Shown here in pieces: positions 7,104 through 15,596 of a stretch of DNA of 64,000 nucleotides. The notes under the pieces were generated by a model that was not told the origin of the DNA, did no database searches, and was given only the letters and a program-made list of their open reading frames with translations. The stretch is taken from assembly GCF_900101045.1 (NCBI RefSeq), contig NZ_FNFN01000001.1, forward strand, positions 682,001 through 746,000, given 5' to 3'. The position numbers and the translations under genes are program-made. Each line of letters opens with the position of its first letter. Position 1 is the stretch's first letter. Source of the stretch: Nocardioides sp. YR527. GTDB lineage: Bacteria > Actinomycetota > Actinomycetes > Propionibacteriales > Nocardioidaceae.

Positions 7104-8027
7104 TCACACCCGCGCGAGCGCGGCTTCCAGGCGGGCGACGGGGGAAGCGAGGTTGTAGGTCGCGGCCAGCTCGTGCAGGCGTGCCGGGTCGGCCGGAGCG
7201 CCAGGCAGAGCGGTGCCGCTGCGGTCCAGCGGGAGGTCCCGGGCGACCGCCACGACCTTCGGTGCGACCGCCAGATACGGGGCCGCGTCGATGAACTTCT
7301 GCCGTTGCGCCTTGGTGATCGGGGTGCTCGGGTCGGCGACCGCGGCGATGATCCCCTCCAGGTCTCCGAACTGCTCGAGGAGCTTGGCGGCGGTCTTCTC
7401 GCCGACGCCCTTCACCCCCGGCAGCCCGTCGGAGGTGTCGCCACGCATCGTTGCGAAGTCGGCGTACTGCGCGGCGCTGATCCCGTACTTGGCGAGCACC
7501 CACTTCTCGTCGACCAGATCCGGGTCGCTCACGCCCCGGGTCGGGTAGAGGATGCGTACGCCGGCAGCGTCGTCGACCAGCTGGAACAGGTCGCGGTCGC
7601 CGGTGACGACGTCGACCGGCATCCCCGCGCGGGTCGCGAGGGTGCCGATCACGTCGTCGGCCTCGTAGCCGTCGGCTCCGATGACACGGATCCCGGCCGC
7701 GGCCAGCACCTCGCGGATGATCGGCACCTGTACCTGCAGCGGGTCCGGGACCTCCTCGACGTCGGGAGCGGTCTCGACCTCCTCCACCACCCGGTGCGCC
7801 TTGTAGGAGGGGATCAGGTCGACGCGCCACTGCGGTCGCCAGTCGTTGTCCCAGCAGCACACCAGGTCGGTGGGGGAGTAGTCGTTGACGAGCCGGGTGA
7901 TGAACTCCAGCAGGCCGCGCACGGCGTTGACCGGAGTGCCGTCCTCGGCTCGGATGTCGGGCACGCCGAAGAAGGCGCGGAAGTAGAGCGAGGCGGTGTC
8001 CAGCAGGAGCATTCGAGGTTCGGCCAC
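7104..8027 (-). CDS. 5'-3' exonuclease (FEN/Taq polymerase N-terminal type)
   Basis: 307 residues, GTG start (an ATG follows five codons later). Metal-ligand segments of the PIN-like 5' nuclease are clear: MLLLDTASLYFRAFFGVP, CCWDNDWRPQWRVDLIPSYKAHR, GADGYEADDVIGTLA, VVTGDRDLFQLVD. The helix-3-turn domain GLPGVKGVGEKTAAKLLEQFG follows. This is the stand-alone actinobacterial exonuclease, separate from PolA, that acts on flaps and RNA primers. It begins nine bases after the permease gene at 8037, so it may be read from the transporter transcript. Confidence 0.92.
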   Translation of the reverse strand: MAEPRMLLLDTASLYFRAFFGVPDIRAEDGTPVNAVRGLLEFITRLVNDYSPTDLVCCWDNDWRPQWRVDLIPSYKAHRVVEEVETAPDVEEVPDPLQVQVPIIREVLAAAGIRVIGADGYEADDVIGTLATRAGMPVDVVTGDRDLFQLVDDAAGVRILYPTRGVSDPDLVDEKWVLAKYGISAAQYADFATMRGDTSDGLPGVKGVGEKTAAKLLEQFGDLEGIIAAVADPSTPITKAQRQKFIDAAPYLAVAPKVVAVARDLPLDRSGTALPGAPADPARLHELAATYNLASPVARLEAALARV

Positions 8028-8036
8028 GAGTGAAGC

Positions 8037-8849
8037 CTAGTGAATCGCCCTCGTCGTGTCGGTCGGGTCGGACGAAAGTCGCTGGGCGAGCCAGATCGGC
8101 GCGACCGAGACGACGATCATGACGACCGCGACCACGTTGACGATCGGCGCCTGACCGGGCCGGAACAGGTTGGTCAGGATCCAGACCGGCAGCGTGGTGA
8201 CACCCGGGCCGGCGGCGAAGGTCGTCACGATGATCTCGTCGAAGCTGAGCGCGAACGCCAGCAGCCCGCCGGCCAGCAGCGCCGAGCGCAGCTGGGGGAG
8301 CGTGATCAGCCGGAAGGTGGTCCACATCCTCGCGCCCAGGTCGGCGGAGGCCTCCTCGAGGTTGCCGCCCATCCGCCGCAACCGCGCCTGCACGTTGTTG
8401 AAGACGGTCACGATGCAGAACGTCGCGTGGGCCACCACGAGCGTGAAGAACCCCAGACGTACGCCGAGGATCGAGGAGAACGCGTTGGACAGCGCGATCC
8501 CGGTGACGATGCCGGGCAGGGCGATCGGGAGCACGACCAGCAGGTTGACCGTCTCCTTCCCGAAGAAGGCGTAGCGCTGCATCGCCAGGCCGAGCAGGGT
8601 GCCGAGGGCGAGAGCCATCACGGTCGCGCACGCGGCCACGGTCAGCGAGGTGAGGATCGCGTCGTGGGCTCCCGGGTTGACCGCCGCGCGCTGCCACCAC
8701 TGGGTGGTGAAGCCGCTGGGCGGCCAGGTCAGCGCCTGGGAGGTGTTGAACGAGTTCACCACGACCAGGGCAAGTGGTGCGTAGAGCATGGCGAGCACCA
8801 GAGCGGTGATCACGGCCAGCAGGCGCCGGGTCGATCTCGAGATGGTCAT
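8037..8849 (-). CDS. ABC transporter permease, PotC type
   Basis: 270 residues, about six membrane helices, with the inner-membrane coupling loop EEASADLGARMWTTFRLITLPQLRSALLAGG that docks on the ATPase. It resembles PotC/YdcV permeases of spermidine/putrescine- or opine-type importers. The start overlaps the stop of the partner permease by ATGA at 8846-8849. Last transporter gene of the minus-strand operon. Confidence 0.9.
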   Translation of the reverse strand: MTISRSTRRLLAVITALVLAMLYAPLALVVVNSFNTSQALTWPPSGFTTQWWQRAAVNPGAHDAILTSLTVAACATVMALALGTLLGLAMQRYAFFGKETVNLLVVLPIALPGIVTGIALSNAFSSILGVRLGFFTLVVAHATFCIVTVFNNVQARLRRMGGNLEEASADLGARMWTTFRLITLPQLRSALLAGGLLAFALSFDEIIVTTFAAGPGVTTLPVWILTNLFRPGQAPIVNVVAVVMIVVSVAPIWLAQRLSSDPTDTTRAIH

Positions 8850-9706
8850 AGGTTCTCCAGAGCTCCGGTACGGCGGACCAGCGCCAGGTAGATCATGATC
8901 ACGAAGATCGGGATCAGTGCGATCGCGGCGGCCAGCGGCAGGTTGGACCCCGAGTTGATGTAGACGAGGTTGCCGAGCATCTGGTTCGCGCCGCCGACGA
9001 TGTTGACCGTGATGTAGTCGCCCATGGTCAGCGAGAACGCGAAGATCGAGCCCGCGACCAGGCCCGGGACCACGAGCGGCAGCACCACCGTGCGGAACGT
9101 CAGCGCCGGCCGGGCGCCGAGGTCGCCGGCGGCGTCGAGCAGCGAGTCCGGGACACGTTCGTAGGCCGCGTAGACCGGCAGGATGACGTACGGAAGCCAG
9201 ATGTACGCCTGGGTGAGCACGATCGCGGTGAGCCCGAATCCCGGTGTGCCGAGACCGAACAGGCCGCCGGCCCAGTCCAGCAGCCCGCCGTTGGACAGCA
9301 GCGAGCGCCAGGCGAGCGCCTTGACGAGGTAGGACGCCCACAGCGGCATCAGGAACGCGATCACCAGCAGATGGCGAGAGCGCCGCGAGGCGACCTTGGC
9401 CATGTAGAAGCCGACCGGGAGCGCGATCAGGCAGTCGATGAGCGTCACCAGGAGAGCCACCCCGATGGTGCGCAGGGTGACGGTCCGGTAGAGCGCCTGA
9501 CCGGTGATCTCGCGGATGTTGTCGAGGGTGAAGGTGCGCTCGAGCTCGTTGGTGAAGGAGTCGATCGTCCAGAAGGCCGTCACCAGCAACGCGGCGAGGG
9601 CGACGACGTAGACGAGCACCAGCCAGGTGAGGGGTGCGGCCAGCAGGAGGCCGAGGCGGATCCCCGGCCTCCTGCTGAGCGTGCTGCTGACAGAGCTCAA
9701 GGTCAC
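8846..9706 (-). CDS. ABC transporter permease, PotB type
   Basis: 286 residues. The GTG at 9706 overlaps the binding-protein stop by GTGA (9703-9706), which fixes the start although the frame stays open further upstream. Six or so membrane helices and the coupling loop DSLLDAAGDLGARPALTFRTVVLPLVVPG are visible. With the 8037 permease it forms the heterodimeric channel of the importer. Confidence 0.9.
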   Translation of the reverse strand: MTLSSVSSTLSRRPGIRLGLLLAAPLTWLVLVYVVALAALLVTAFWTIDSFTNELERTFTLDNIREITGQALYRTVTLRTIGVALLVTLIDCLIALPVGFYMAKVASRRSRHLLVIAFLMPLWASYLVKALAWRSLLSNGGLLDWAGGLFGLGTPGFGLTAIVLTQAYIWLPYVILPVYAAYERVPDSLLDAAGDLGARPALTFRTVVLPLVVPGLVAGSIFAFSLTMGDYITVNIVGGANQMLGNLVYINSGSNLPLAAAIALIPIFVIMIYLALVRRTGALENL

Positions 9707-10890
9707 CCCTTGATCTCTGCCCAGGCCTTGGTCCAGTCCTGGTAGTCGGTGCACTTCACGTCGGTCCGGCCGTCCAGGCACTTCTCGATCGGCGTGTTCC
9801 AGAACCAGATCTGCTCGGCGTACTCCTCATCGCCGGCGTGGTAGGTCTCGCAGTGACCCTCGGAGGCGAACTCGCAGGCCTTGTCCGAGTTGGGGGCCTC
9901 ACCGAAGTACTCCGTCGCCTGGGCGTTGATCTCCGGGTCGGCGATGTGGTTGAGCCAGGCGTAGGCGCAGTTGGGCGACTTCGCGTTCGAGGAGATCATC
10001 CAGGTGTCGTTCCACCCGGTCGCGCCCTCGGACGGGAGGATCGCCTCGACCTTGGCCTTCTTCGGGTCGATCAGGTTGGCGATCACCTGCCAGGTGGTGC
10101 CGACCACGGTGTCGCCGGTCTCGAAGGAGGCCTGCGTCTTGGTGTAGTCGGACCAGTACTCACCGACCGAGGCCCGCTGCGACTTGAGCAGGTCGACGGC
10201 CGCGGCGAGCTGCTTCTCGTCGAGGGAGTAGGGGTTCTCGATGCCCAGGTCGGGCTGGTGCGCCATCAGGTAGACCGCGGCGTCGGCGATGTAGATCGGC
10301 GAGTCGTACGCGGTGACCTGGCCCTTGTGCTGGGGCCCGTCCTCGAAGACCGCCTTCCACGAGGTCGGGGCCGGGGTGACGTCCTCGGTGTTGTACATCA
10401 GCAGGTTGGCGCCGTAGCCGTGCGGGATGCCGTAGTTCTTGCCGTCCACGGTGTTCCACTCGCGGTCCTTGAGGAAGTCGTAGATGCCCTCGTAGTTCGG
10501 GATCAGGTCGGTGTTGACCTCGGCCGCCTCGCCCGCCGCGACCATGCGCAGGGTGAGGTCGCCGGAGGCGGCCACGACGTCGTACTCGCCCGACTTGGTC
10601 AGGTTGAAGGCCTCGTCGGAGGTGCCGTAGACCTTCGAGGTGACCTGACAGCCGGTCTCCTCCTCGAAGCTGGAGACCCAGTCGACCTCGGGGTCGGTCG
10701 AGCCGTCCTCGACGTAGCCGGGCCAGGCCAGGATCGAGACCTCGCCCTCGTTCTCGCCGAGCTCCTCGACCGCTCCGGTCGAGGAGTCGCCGTCGTCACC
10801 GCCGCAGGCGCTGAGCGTGATCAGGGACAGGGCCGCGAGAGCGCCGCCGATGGTGCGCCTGGCGGCGCTTGTGGTTGGGATGTTTCGCAT
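9703..10890 (-). CDS. Extracellular solute-binding lipoprotein, PotD/spermidine-putrescine type
   Basis: 395 residues. A Sec signal ends in a lipobox (LSACGGD), so the mature protein is anchored outside the membrane. The mature part starts VSILAWPGYVEDGSTDPEVDW and contains YGIPHGYGANLLMYN, the PotD-like ligand cleft region. GAGAGGTT precedes the ATG. The ligand is probably a cationic amine. Because the kam lysine locus and a GntR/Cache pair sit on the other side of the promoter region, lysine, beta-lysine or a diamine are reasonable candidates (inference). Confidence 0.88.
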   Translation of the reverse strand: MRNIPTTSAARRTIGGALAALSLITLSACGGDDGDSSTGAVEELGENEGEVSILAWPGYVEDGSTDPEVDWVSSFEEETGCQVTSKVYGTSDEAFNLTKSGEYDVVAASGDLTLRMVAAGEAAEVNTDLIPNYEGIYDFLKDREWNTVDGKNYGIPHGYGANLLMYNTEDVTPAPTSWKAVFEDGPQHKGQVTAYDSPIYIADAAVYLMAHQPDLGIENPYSLDEKQLAAAVDLLKSQRASVGEYWSDYTKTQASFETGDTVVGTTWQVIANLIDPKKAKVEAILPSEGATGWNDTWMISSNAKSPNCAYAWLNHIADPEINAQATEYFGEAPNSDKACEFASEGHCETYHAGDEEYAEQIWFWNTPIEKCLDGRTDVKCTDYQDWTKAWAEIKG

Positions 10891-10915
10891 GGTCAACCTC
10901 TCTGGTTTCGTTGGC

Positions 10916-11986
10916 TCATCGGTGTTGCACGGCACGGGACGAATCGGTGCCCAGGGGGACCAGGTCGCCCGGCGACCAGGAGGCGACCACGCGGTCGCCC
11001 CGAGACTCCGGTTCGGCGGCATCGGGGTGCAGCGAGCCACGGCTCTGCTCGAGGGCGACCAGCCTGGTGCCGTCCTCGAGCTCGATGTGGACCCGATGCC
11101 CGGTGCCGATGTAGATGGACTCGGTGATCACCCCGGCGGCGGTCATCGCGCCGACCGGGGCGCCCGCGGCCTCCTTCGACAGCAGGATCTTCTCGGGCCG
11201 CAGCGCGAACGCGCCGTCCATCTTCAGCATTCGCTTCGACGCCTGCTCGTCGAAGACGTTCGAGGTGCCGACGAAGTCGGCGACGTATTGCGAGGTGGGC
11301 CGCTCGTAGATCTCCTTCGGCGTGCCCAGCTGCACGATCTGGCCGCTGTCGAAGACCGCGATCCGGTCGCTGAGGGTGAGCGCCTCCTCCTGGTCGTGGG
11401 TGACGAAGACGAAGGTGATCCCCAGCTCGCGCTGGATCTGCTTGAGCTCGACCTGCATCTGCTCGCGGAGCTTGAGGTCGAGCGCGCCGAGCGGCTCGTC
11501 GAGGAGGAGCACCCGAGGACGTACGACGATGGCGCGGGCGAGCGCCACCCGCTGCCGCTGCCCACCGGAGAGCTCGGTCGGCTTCCGGTTCGCGACGTGC
11601 CCCAGGCGCACCATCTCCAGGGCCTCGCGTGCCCGGGAGCTGCGCTCGGCCTTCGGAACGCCACGCACGCGCAGGCCGTACGCCACGTTCTCGAGCACGT
11701 TGAAGTGCGGGAAGAGGGCGTAGTCCTGGAAGACGGTGGTGACATCGCGGTCGAAGGGCGCCAGGGCGGTGACGTCCTCGCTGCCGAGGCGGATGGTGCC
11801 GGAGTCGGCGTGCTCGAATCCGGCGATCAGGCGCAGCACCGTCGTCTTCCCGGAGCCGGACGGTCCGAGCATCGAGAAGAACTCACCATCGCCGATGGTC
11901 AGGTCGAGGGCGTCGACAGCCATCACGTCGCCGTAGGCCTTGGTCACGGCTTCGAGCTGGATCTGCGGAGATTCGGTCGGTCCCAT
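10916..11986 (-). CDS. ABC transporter ATP-binding protein, PotA type
   Basis: 356 residues. Walker A GPSGSGKTTVLR, Q-loop VFQDYALFPH, signature LSGGQRQR, Walker B VLLLDEPLGALD and switch His FVTHDQEEA are all present. The C-terminal ~110 residues form the TOBE-like regulatory domain (ALRPEKILL, VHIELEDGTRLVALEQS). First gene of the importer operon; order ATPase, binding protein, two permeases. It diverges from the GntR regulator across 86 bases. Confidence 0.92.
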   Translation of the reverse strand: MGPTESPQIQLEAVTKAYGDVMAVDALDLTIGDGEFFSMLGPSGSGKTTVLRLIAGFEHADSGTIRLGSEDVTALAPFDRDVTTVFQDYALFPHFNVLENVAYGLRVRGVPKAERSSRAREALEMVRLGHVANRKPTELSGGQRQRVALARAIVVRPRVLLLDEPLGALDLKLREQMQVELKQIQRELGITFVFVTHDQEEALTLSDRIAVFDSGQIVQLGTPKEIYERPTSQYVADFVGTSNVFDEQASKRMLKMDGAFALRPEKILLSKEAAGAPVGAMTAAGVITESIYIGTGHRVHIELEDGTRLVALEQSRGSLHPDAAEPESRGDRVVASWSPGDLVPLGTDSSRAVQHR

Positions 11987-12072
11987 TGTTGAATCATATG
12001 GAACCAGATCTTAGATTTTAAAGGGTATCTCCGTAAGTTCTTTGTAAACCCACTCGAAGGAGGAGCCCGATC
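11987..12072. promoter_or_regulatory. Shared divergent promoter region, importer operon / GntR
   Basis: This is locally AT-rich (CTTAGATTTTAAAGGG) against high-GC flanks, as expected for back-to-back promoters. TGGAACCA near 12000 and TTTGTAAACCCA near 12042 are small GT/AC-type inverted elements of the kind FadR-subfamily GntR proteins bind. AAGGAGG stands ahead of the GTG at 12073. The operator assignment is a guess from position and symmetry. Confidence 0.4.
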
Positions 12073-12813
12073 GTGGCCAACGCCCGTGCGACGACCTCGC
12101 GCGCCCGGTCGGCGATCTTCGCGCCGATCGGCGACGAAGGCAGAGCCGTACGTGTCGAGAACCGTCTGGCGGAGGCGATCCGCTCGGGCGTGCTCGCCGA
12201 CGGTGACCGGCTCCCGAGCGAGCTCGAGCTCGCCCAGATGCTGGGCGTGGCGACGGTGACCGCCCGGGAGGCCCTGGTCTCCCTGCGGGCACAGGGCCTG
12301 GTGGTGACGACCCGTGGACGTGGGGGTGGCTCCTTCGTGCGCGCTCCCGATCCCGGCGACGTCGTGAAGGGGCGGCTGGCGACCATGTCGCGCGTGGAGC
12401 TGCGCGACCGGGCCAGTCTCTATCAGGTGGTGCTGACCGGCTGTGCCGAGCTCGCGGCCGAACGAGCGGCCCCCGACGAGGTCGAGGACCTCCAGGACCT
12501 GCTGATCCCGCTTGATGGGGACGACGTCGGCCGGTGGCGCGACGCCGAGAGCGAGCTCTATCTCTCCGTGGCGGCGCTGACCCAGTCGGCGCGGCTCACC
12601 CGGGAGGTGGTGCGACAGGAGGCCGACTTCGGTACGTTGCTGCGAGTGCCGCTGAGCGAGTCGGACTTCCGTCACGCCTCCGCTGCGCGGCACCGGGCGC
12701 TCGTCGCCGCGCTGGAGGGGGGAGATGTCGCCGCGGCGCGGGGGAGCGTACGCGACCACGTGACCCACGCCGTTGAACGTCTGACCGAGATCCATGAGGT
12801 GGTACGACCATGA
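12073..12813 (+). CDS. GntR-family regulator, FadR subfamily (FCD domain)
   Basis: 246 residues, GTG start behind AAGGAGG. The N-terminal winged helix is clear: VENRLAEAIRSGVLADGDRLPSELELAQMLGV followed by ATVTAREALVSLRAQGLVVT and RGRGGGSFV. The C-terminal helical domain carries FCD-type metal/ligand histidines (DFRHASAARHRALVAAL). It is divergent from the importer and its stop overlaps the Cache gene (ATGA, 12810-12813), so it probably controls both units in response to a small acid or amino acid. Confidence 0.88.
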   Translation: MANARATTSRARSAIFAPIGDEGRAVRVENRLAEAIRSGVLADGDRLPSELELAQMLGVATVTAREALVSLRAQGLVVTTRGRGGGSFVRAPDPGDVVKGRLATMSRVELRDRASLYQVVLTGCAELAAERAAPDEVEDLQDLLIPLDGDDVGRWRDAESELYLSVAALTQSARLTREVVRQEADFGTLLRVPLSESDFRHASAARHRALVAALEGGDVAAARGSVRDHVTHAVERLTEIHEVVRP

Positions 12814-13511
12814 ACATCGATGTGTCGGCCGCCTGTGCTGCCCGGATCGAGCAGCACTTCGGTTCCATCCTCGCCGAGCTCGAGCGGGTGCGCGCCGAGG
12901 TCGGTGCCCTCTTCGCCGCGGGACCGGTAACCTCGGACGCGCTGATCGCGCAGGTCGAGACGGGGACGCTGGCCTTTCTCCAGGACCCGAACCTCCTGGG
13001 CGGCGGGTTCGTCGTCGCACCGGACGCGCTCGCCGACCGGCGGCTCTATCTGGCCTGGTGGCAGGGCCCGGGCCGGGACTTTCTCGGCGAGGCCGAGGTG
13101 CCGGCGACGGGGGAGGCCATCGACTACACGCGTCAGCCGTGGTTCCGGGTGCCGGAGCGCACCGGCGAGCTCTACGTCGCCGGCCCCTACGTCGACTTCA
13201 TCTGCGCCGACGAGTACGTCCTGACGACCACGCTGCCGGTCTACGCGGGCGGCCGGATGGTCGGCGTCGCGGGCGCCGACAGCTCGGTCGAGACCCTGGA
13301 GACGATGTTGCTGCCCGGCCTGCGCGAGGTCGGCGCGACGTTGGTCAACTCGCACGGCCGGGTCGTCGTCTCCGCCGACCCGCACCTGGCCACCGGCGAG
13401 GCACTGAACGACGTCCCCGCCGAGGCCCGTGCCGGGCGGCTGCTGTCGGTGGTCCGGCGCTCCGCGGACGGTCCTGGCGAGCAGATGACACTCGCCGGCT
13501 GGCCCTCCTGA
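12810..13511 (+). CDS. Soluble Cache-domain protein
   Basis: 233 residues, no signal peptide or membrane helix. An amphipathic N-terminal helix (IEQHFGSILAELERVRAEV) leads to a Cache/PDC-like core: GGGFVVAPDAL, YLAWWQGPG, AIDYTRQPWFRVPERTGELYVAGPYVD and VLTTTLPVYAGGRMVGVAGADSS. PDC Cache domains usually sit outside the membrane in chemoreceptors and kinases and bind amino acids or carboxylates. A free cytosolic copy translated with a GntR regulator suggests an intracellular ligand sensor or co-regulator. No output domain is present. Confidence 0.8.
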   Translation: MNIDVSAACAARIEQHFGSILAELERVRAEVGALFAAGPVTSDALIAQVETGTLAFLQDPNLLGGGFVVAPDALADRRLYLAWWQGPGRDFLGEAEVPATGEAIDYTRQPWFRVPERTGELYVAGPYVDFICADEYVLTTTLPVYAGGRMVGVAGADSSVETLETMLLPGLREVGATLVNSHGRVVVSADPHLATGEALNDVPAEARAGRLLSVVRRSADGPGEQMTLAGWPS

Positions 13512-13549
13512 GGCTCTCCCGTCCCGACGGCGTGGCCGGAAATCTTTCG

Positions 13550-13572
13550 ACGTCAACTAGTTTCGTGGACGT
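13550..13572. promoter_or_regulatory. Inverted-repeat operator candidate before the Lrp gene
   Basis: ACGTC (13550-13554) and GACGT (13568-13572) flank the 8-bp palindrome AACTAGTT (13555-13562), about 40 bases before the Lrp start. Lrp-type proteins commonly repress their own genes. Symmetry and position only. Confidence 0.3.
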
Positions 13573-13610
13573 TGCGGCGGAGATATTGCTGTTGTGGGTA
13601 CGCTGTCGCC

Positions 13611-14069
13611 GTGACTGCACCTGAGATCGAGGCCACGGACCGTAAAATCCTCCAGCTTCTTGCGGAGGACGGCCGGATGTCCTACACAGACCTGGGCAAG
13701 GCGACCGGCCTGTCGACCTCCGCGGTGCACCAGCGCGTCAAGCGGCTCGAGCAGCGTGGCCTCATCACCGGCTACGGCGCCACCGTCAACTACGCGGCGA
13801 TCGGCGTGCCGCTGACCGCGTTCGTCGCGGTGCAGCCGATGGACCCCTCACAGCCCGACGACTGCCCCGAGCGCGTCGCCGACCTCAACGAGGTCGAGGC
13901 CTGCTGGTCGATCGCAGGCGTCGAGTCCTACATGCTCAAGGTGCGCGTCGCCACGCCCGAGGCGCTCGAGGAGCTGCTCGGCCGGATCCGCTCGGTCGCC
14001 AACGTGTCCACGCGCACCACGATCGCGATGTACACCTACTACGAGCACCGCCCGACCATGACGCACTGA
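13611..14069 (+). CDS. Lrp/AsnC-family transcriptional regulator
   Basis: 152 residues from the GTG at 13611; the frame opens upstream but the first residues there (RRRYCCCGYAV) are not Lrp-like. The winged helix is TDRKILQLLAEDGRMSYTDL then GLSTSAVHQRVKRLEQRGLI, followed by the RAM ligand domain (FVAVQPMD, EVEACWSIAGVESYMLKVRV). It converges on kamA and lies between the GntR unit and the lysine genes, so a lysine-responsive control of kam genes is likely by position. Confidence 0.9.
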   Translation: MTAPEIEATDRKILQLLAEDGRMSYTDLGKATGLSTSAVHQRVKRLEQRGLITGYGATVNYAAIGVPLTAFVAVQPMDPSQPDDCPERVADLNEVEACWSIAGVESYMLKVRVATPEALEELLGRIRSVANVSTRTTIAMYTYYEHRPTMTH

Positions 14070-14092
14070 GACCCGGCGACCAGCGCCGGGTC
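14070..14092. terminator. Short hairpin between convergent lrp and kamA
   Basis: Arms 14070-14078 and 14084-14092 (GACCCGGCG with CGCCGGGTC) around a 5-base loop. No T-run. It lies in the 37-base gap between two converging genes, so it probably serves both. Confidence 0.6.
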
Positions 14093-14106
14093 CCAGTCGC
14101 TCGGGG

Positions 14107-15486
14107 TCACTCCCCGTGCGTACGCCACCACTCCTGGCCCGACTCGGGCAGGGTGTGGATCGGGTCGTAGTACTCGTAGGTCCTGGTCAGCGCCTCGGAG
14201 TCCGACGCCTCGATCGAGGTGCGGTAGTTCTTGGTCCAGTAGGAGATGCCGCGCTCGGTGTCGTAGTCGGCGATCTGGTGGACCCAGCGCTTGCCGACGA
14301 AAGGTACGTCGCAGACGATGCGCGGAGTGGCGAACCCGGGCAGATAACCCATGATGTCGTGCTGCATCCGCTGGGCCTCGGCGACCGAGACCCGCCAGTG
14401 CTCGCTGAACGGGATCATGTCGCACATGTAGAAGTAGTAGGGCATGATCTGCGCGCCGTCGAGCAGGCGGAAGCTCAGGTCGAGCAGGCTGTGGCTGTCG
14501 GCGTTGACGCCGGCGAGCAGCACTCCCTGGTTGCGTACGTCGCGCACGCCGGCCGCCAGCAGCGCCTTGGACGCCTCGGCGACCAGGGGAGTGACCGAGT
14601 TGGCGTGGTTGGCGTGGGTGTGGATCGCCAGGGAGACACCGCGCTCGCGGGCGATGGTCGTCACCCGGTTCATCCCCTCCAGGAGCGGCTCCTGGAGCCA
14701 GTGCTGGGGGAGACCGATCAGGCCCTTGGTTGCCAGCCGGATGTCGCGGATGTTGTCGATCGCCATCAGCTTGGTGAGGAAGTCCTCCAGCCGCGGCCAG
14801 GGCAGGTTGGCGACGTCGCCGCCGGAGACCACCACGTCGCGCACCTGCGGGGTGTTGCGAAGGTATTCGAGCATCGCCTCGTGGCGGTCGACCGGCTTGC
14901 CGGTGAGCTTGAGCTTGTCGATGACCGGGGTCGAGTTCCCGACCAGGTCCATCCGGGTGCAGTGGCCGCAGTACTGCGGGCAGGTGGAGAGCAGCTCGGC
15001 GAGCACCTTGGTCGGGTAACGGTGGGTCAGCCCCTCGGCGACCCACATGTCGTGCTCGTGCAGCGAGTCGCGGCTCGCCTGCGGGTGTGAGGGCCAGTCG
15101 GTGCGGCGGTCGGAGAAGACCGGGATCATATAGTGACGGATCGGGTCGGCGTAGAAAGCGGCGGTGAACTCCTCGCCCGCCGAGGCGCCGGAGGGGACCA
15201 TCGTGTTGACCATCTGGGGCGGCACCAGCATCGACATCGTCGCCCGCTCCGCCATGTCGCGCTCGAGGTCGGCGTAGAAACGCTCGTCGAGAAGATCGCC
15301 CATCAGGGCGCGCATCTGGCGGACGTTCTTGATGCAGTTGACCCGCTGCCACTGCACGTCGCGCCACTGCTCCTCGGTCACGTCGGCCCACCCCGGGAAC
15401 CGGGTCCAGTCGGGCTCGACCAGCTCGACGCGCTGGTAGGCGTAGGGCTGTCCGTCTCGGGTCGTGGGCTCGATGGTTGCCGTCAT
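14107..15486 (-). CDS. kamA: L-lysine 2,3-aminomutase-type radical SAM enzyme
   Basis: 459 residues, longer than the ~416-residue clostridial enzyme. The radical SAM cluster is CPQYCGHC (C169, C173, C176), followed by DLVGNSTPVIDKLKLTG and the DVVVSGGDVANLPWPRLEDFL segment typical of KamA. In clostridial KamA the PLP lysine follows a Gly-rich loop; here the equivalent region reads VPFVGKRWVHQ, so the loop differs. The expected reaction is L-lysine to L-beta-lysine. ATG at 15486 follows GGTGGAG; an ATG at 15498 behind GGAGG is an alternative. Divergent from kdd and next to kamDE/kal, which supports lysine as substrate. Confidence 0.85.
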   Translation of the reverse strand: MTATIEPTTRDGQPYAYQRVELVEPDWTRFPGWADVTEEQWRDVQWQRVNCIKNVRQMRALMGDLLDERFYADLERDMAERATMSMLVPPQMVNTMVPSGASAGEEFTAAFYADPIRHYMIPVFSDRRTDWPSHPQASRDSLHEHDMWVAEGLTHRYPTKVLAELLSTCPQYCGHCTRMDLVGNSTPVIDKLKLTGKPVDRHEAMLEYLRNTPQVRDVVVSGGDVANLPWPRLEDFLTKLMAIDNIRDIRLATKGLIGLPQHWLQEPLLEGMNRVTTIARERGVSLAIHTHANHANSVTPLVAEASKALLAAGVRDVRNQGVLLAGVNADSHSLLDLSFRLLDGAQIMPYYFYMCDMIPFSEHWRVSVAEAQRMQHDIMGYLPGFATPRIVCDVPFVGKRWVHQIADYDTERGISYWTKNYRTSIEASDSEALTRTYEYYDPIHTLPESGQEWWRTHGE

Positions 15487-15518
15487 GTTCTCCACCATAG
15501 CGGGAGATCCTCCGGTGG

Positions 15519-15537
15519 TTGCAAGCCTAGGCCGCAA
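15519..15537. promoter_or_regulatory. TTGC-N11-GCAA element between kamA and kdd
   Basis: TTGC (15519-15522) and GCAA (15534-15537) bracket an AT-poor core in the 110-base divergent region. Lrp-family dimers bind elements of about this size. A candidate site for the neighbouring Lrp protein; inferred only. Confidence 0.3.
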
Positions 15538-15596
15538 TTCTTCCATCAGCCGCTGGTAGGGTCCGGCGTGAGATGCACGCAAGGAGGCGTACGACG

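Noticed and set aside
9838-11127. 429-codon plus-strand frame over the solute-binding lipoprotein gene
   Set aside because: Val/Gly/Leu-rich shadow of the minus-strand gene. The real gene has a lipobox, conserved domains and overlaps with its neighbours.
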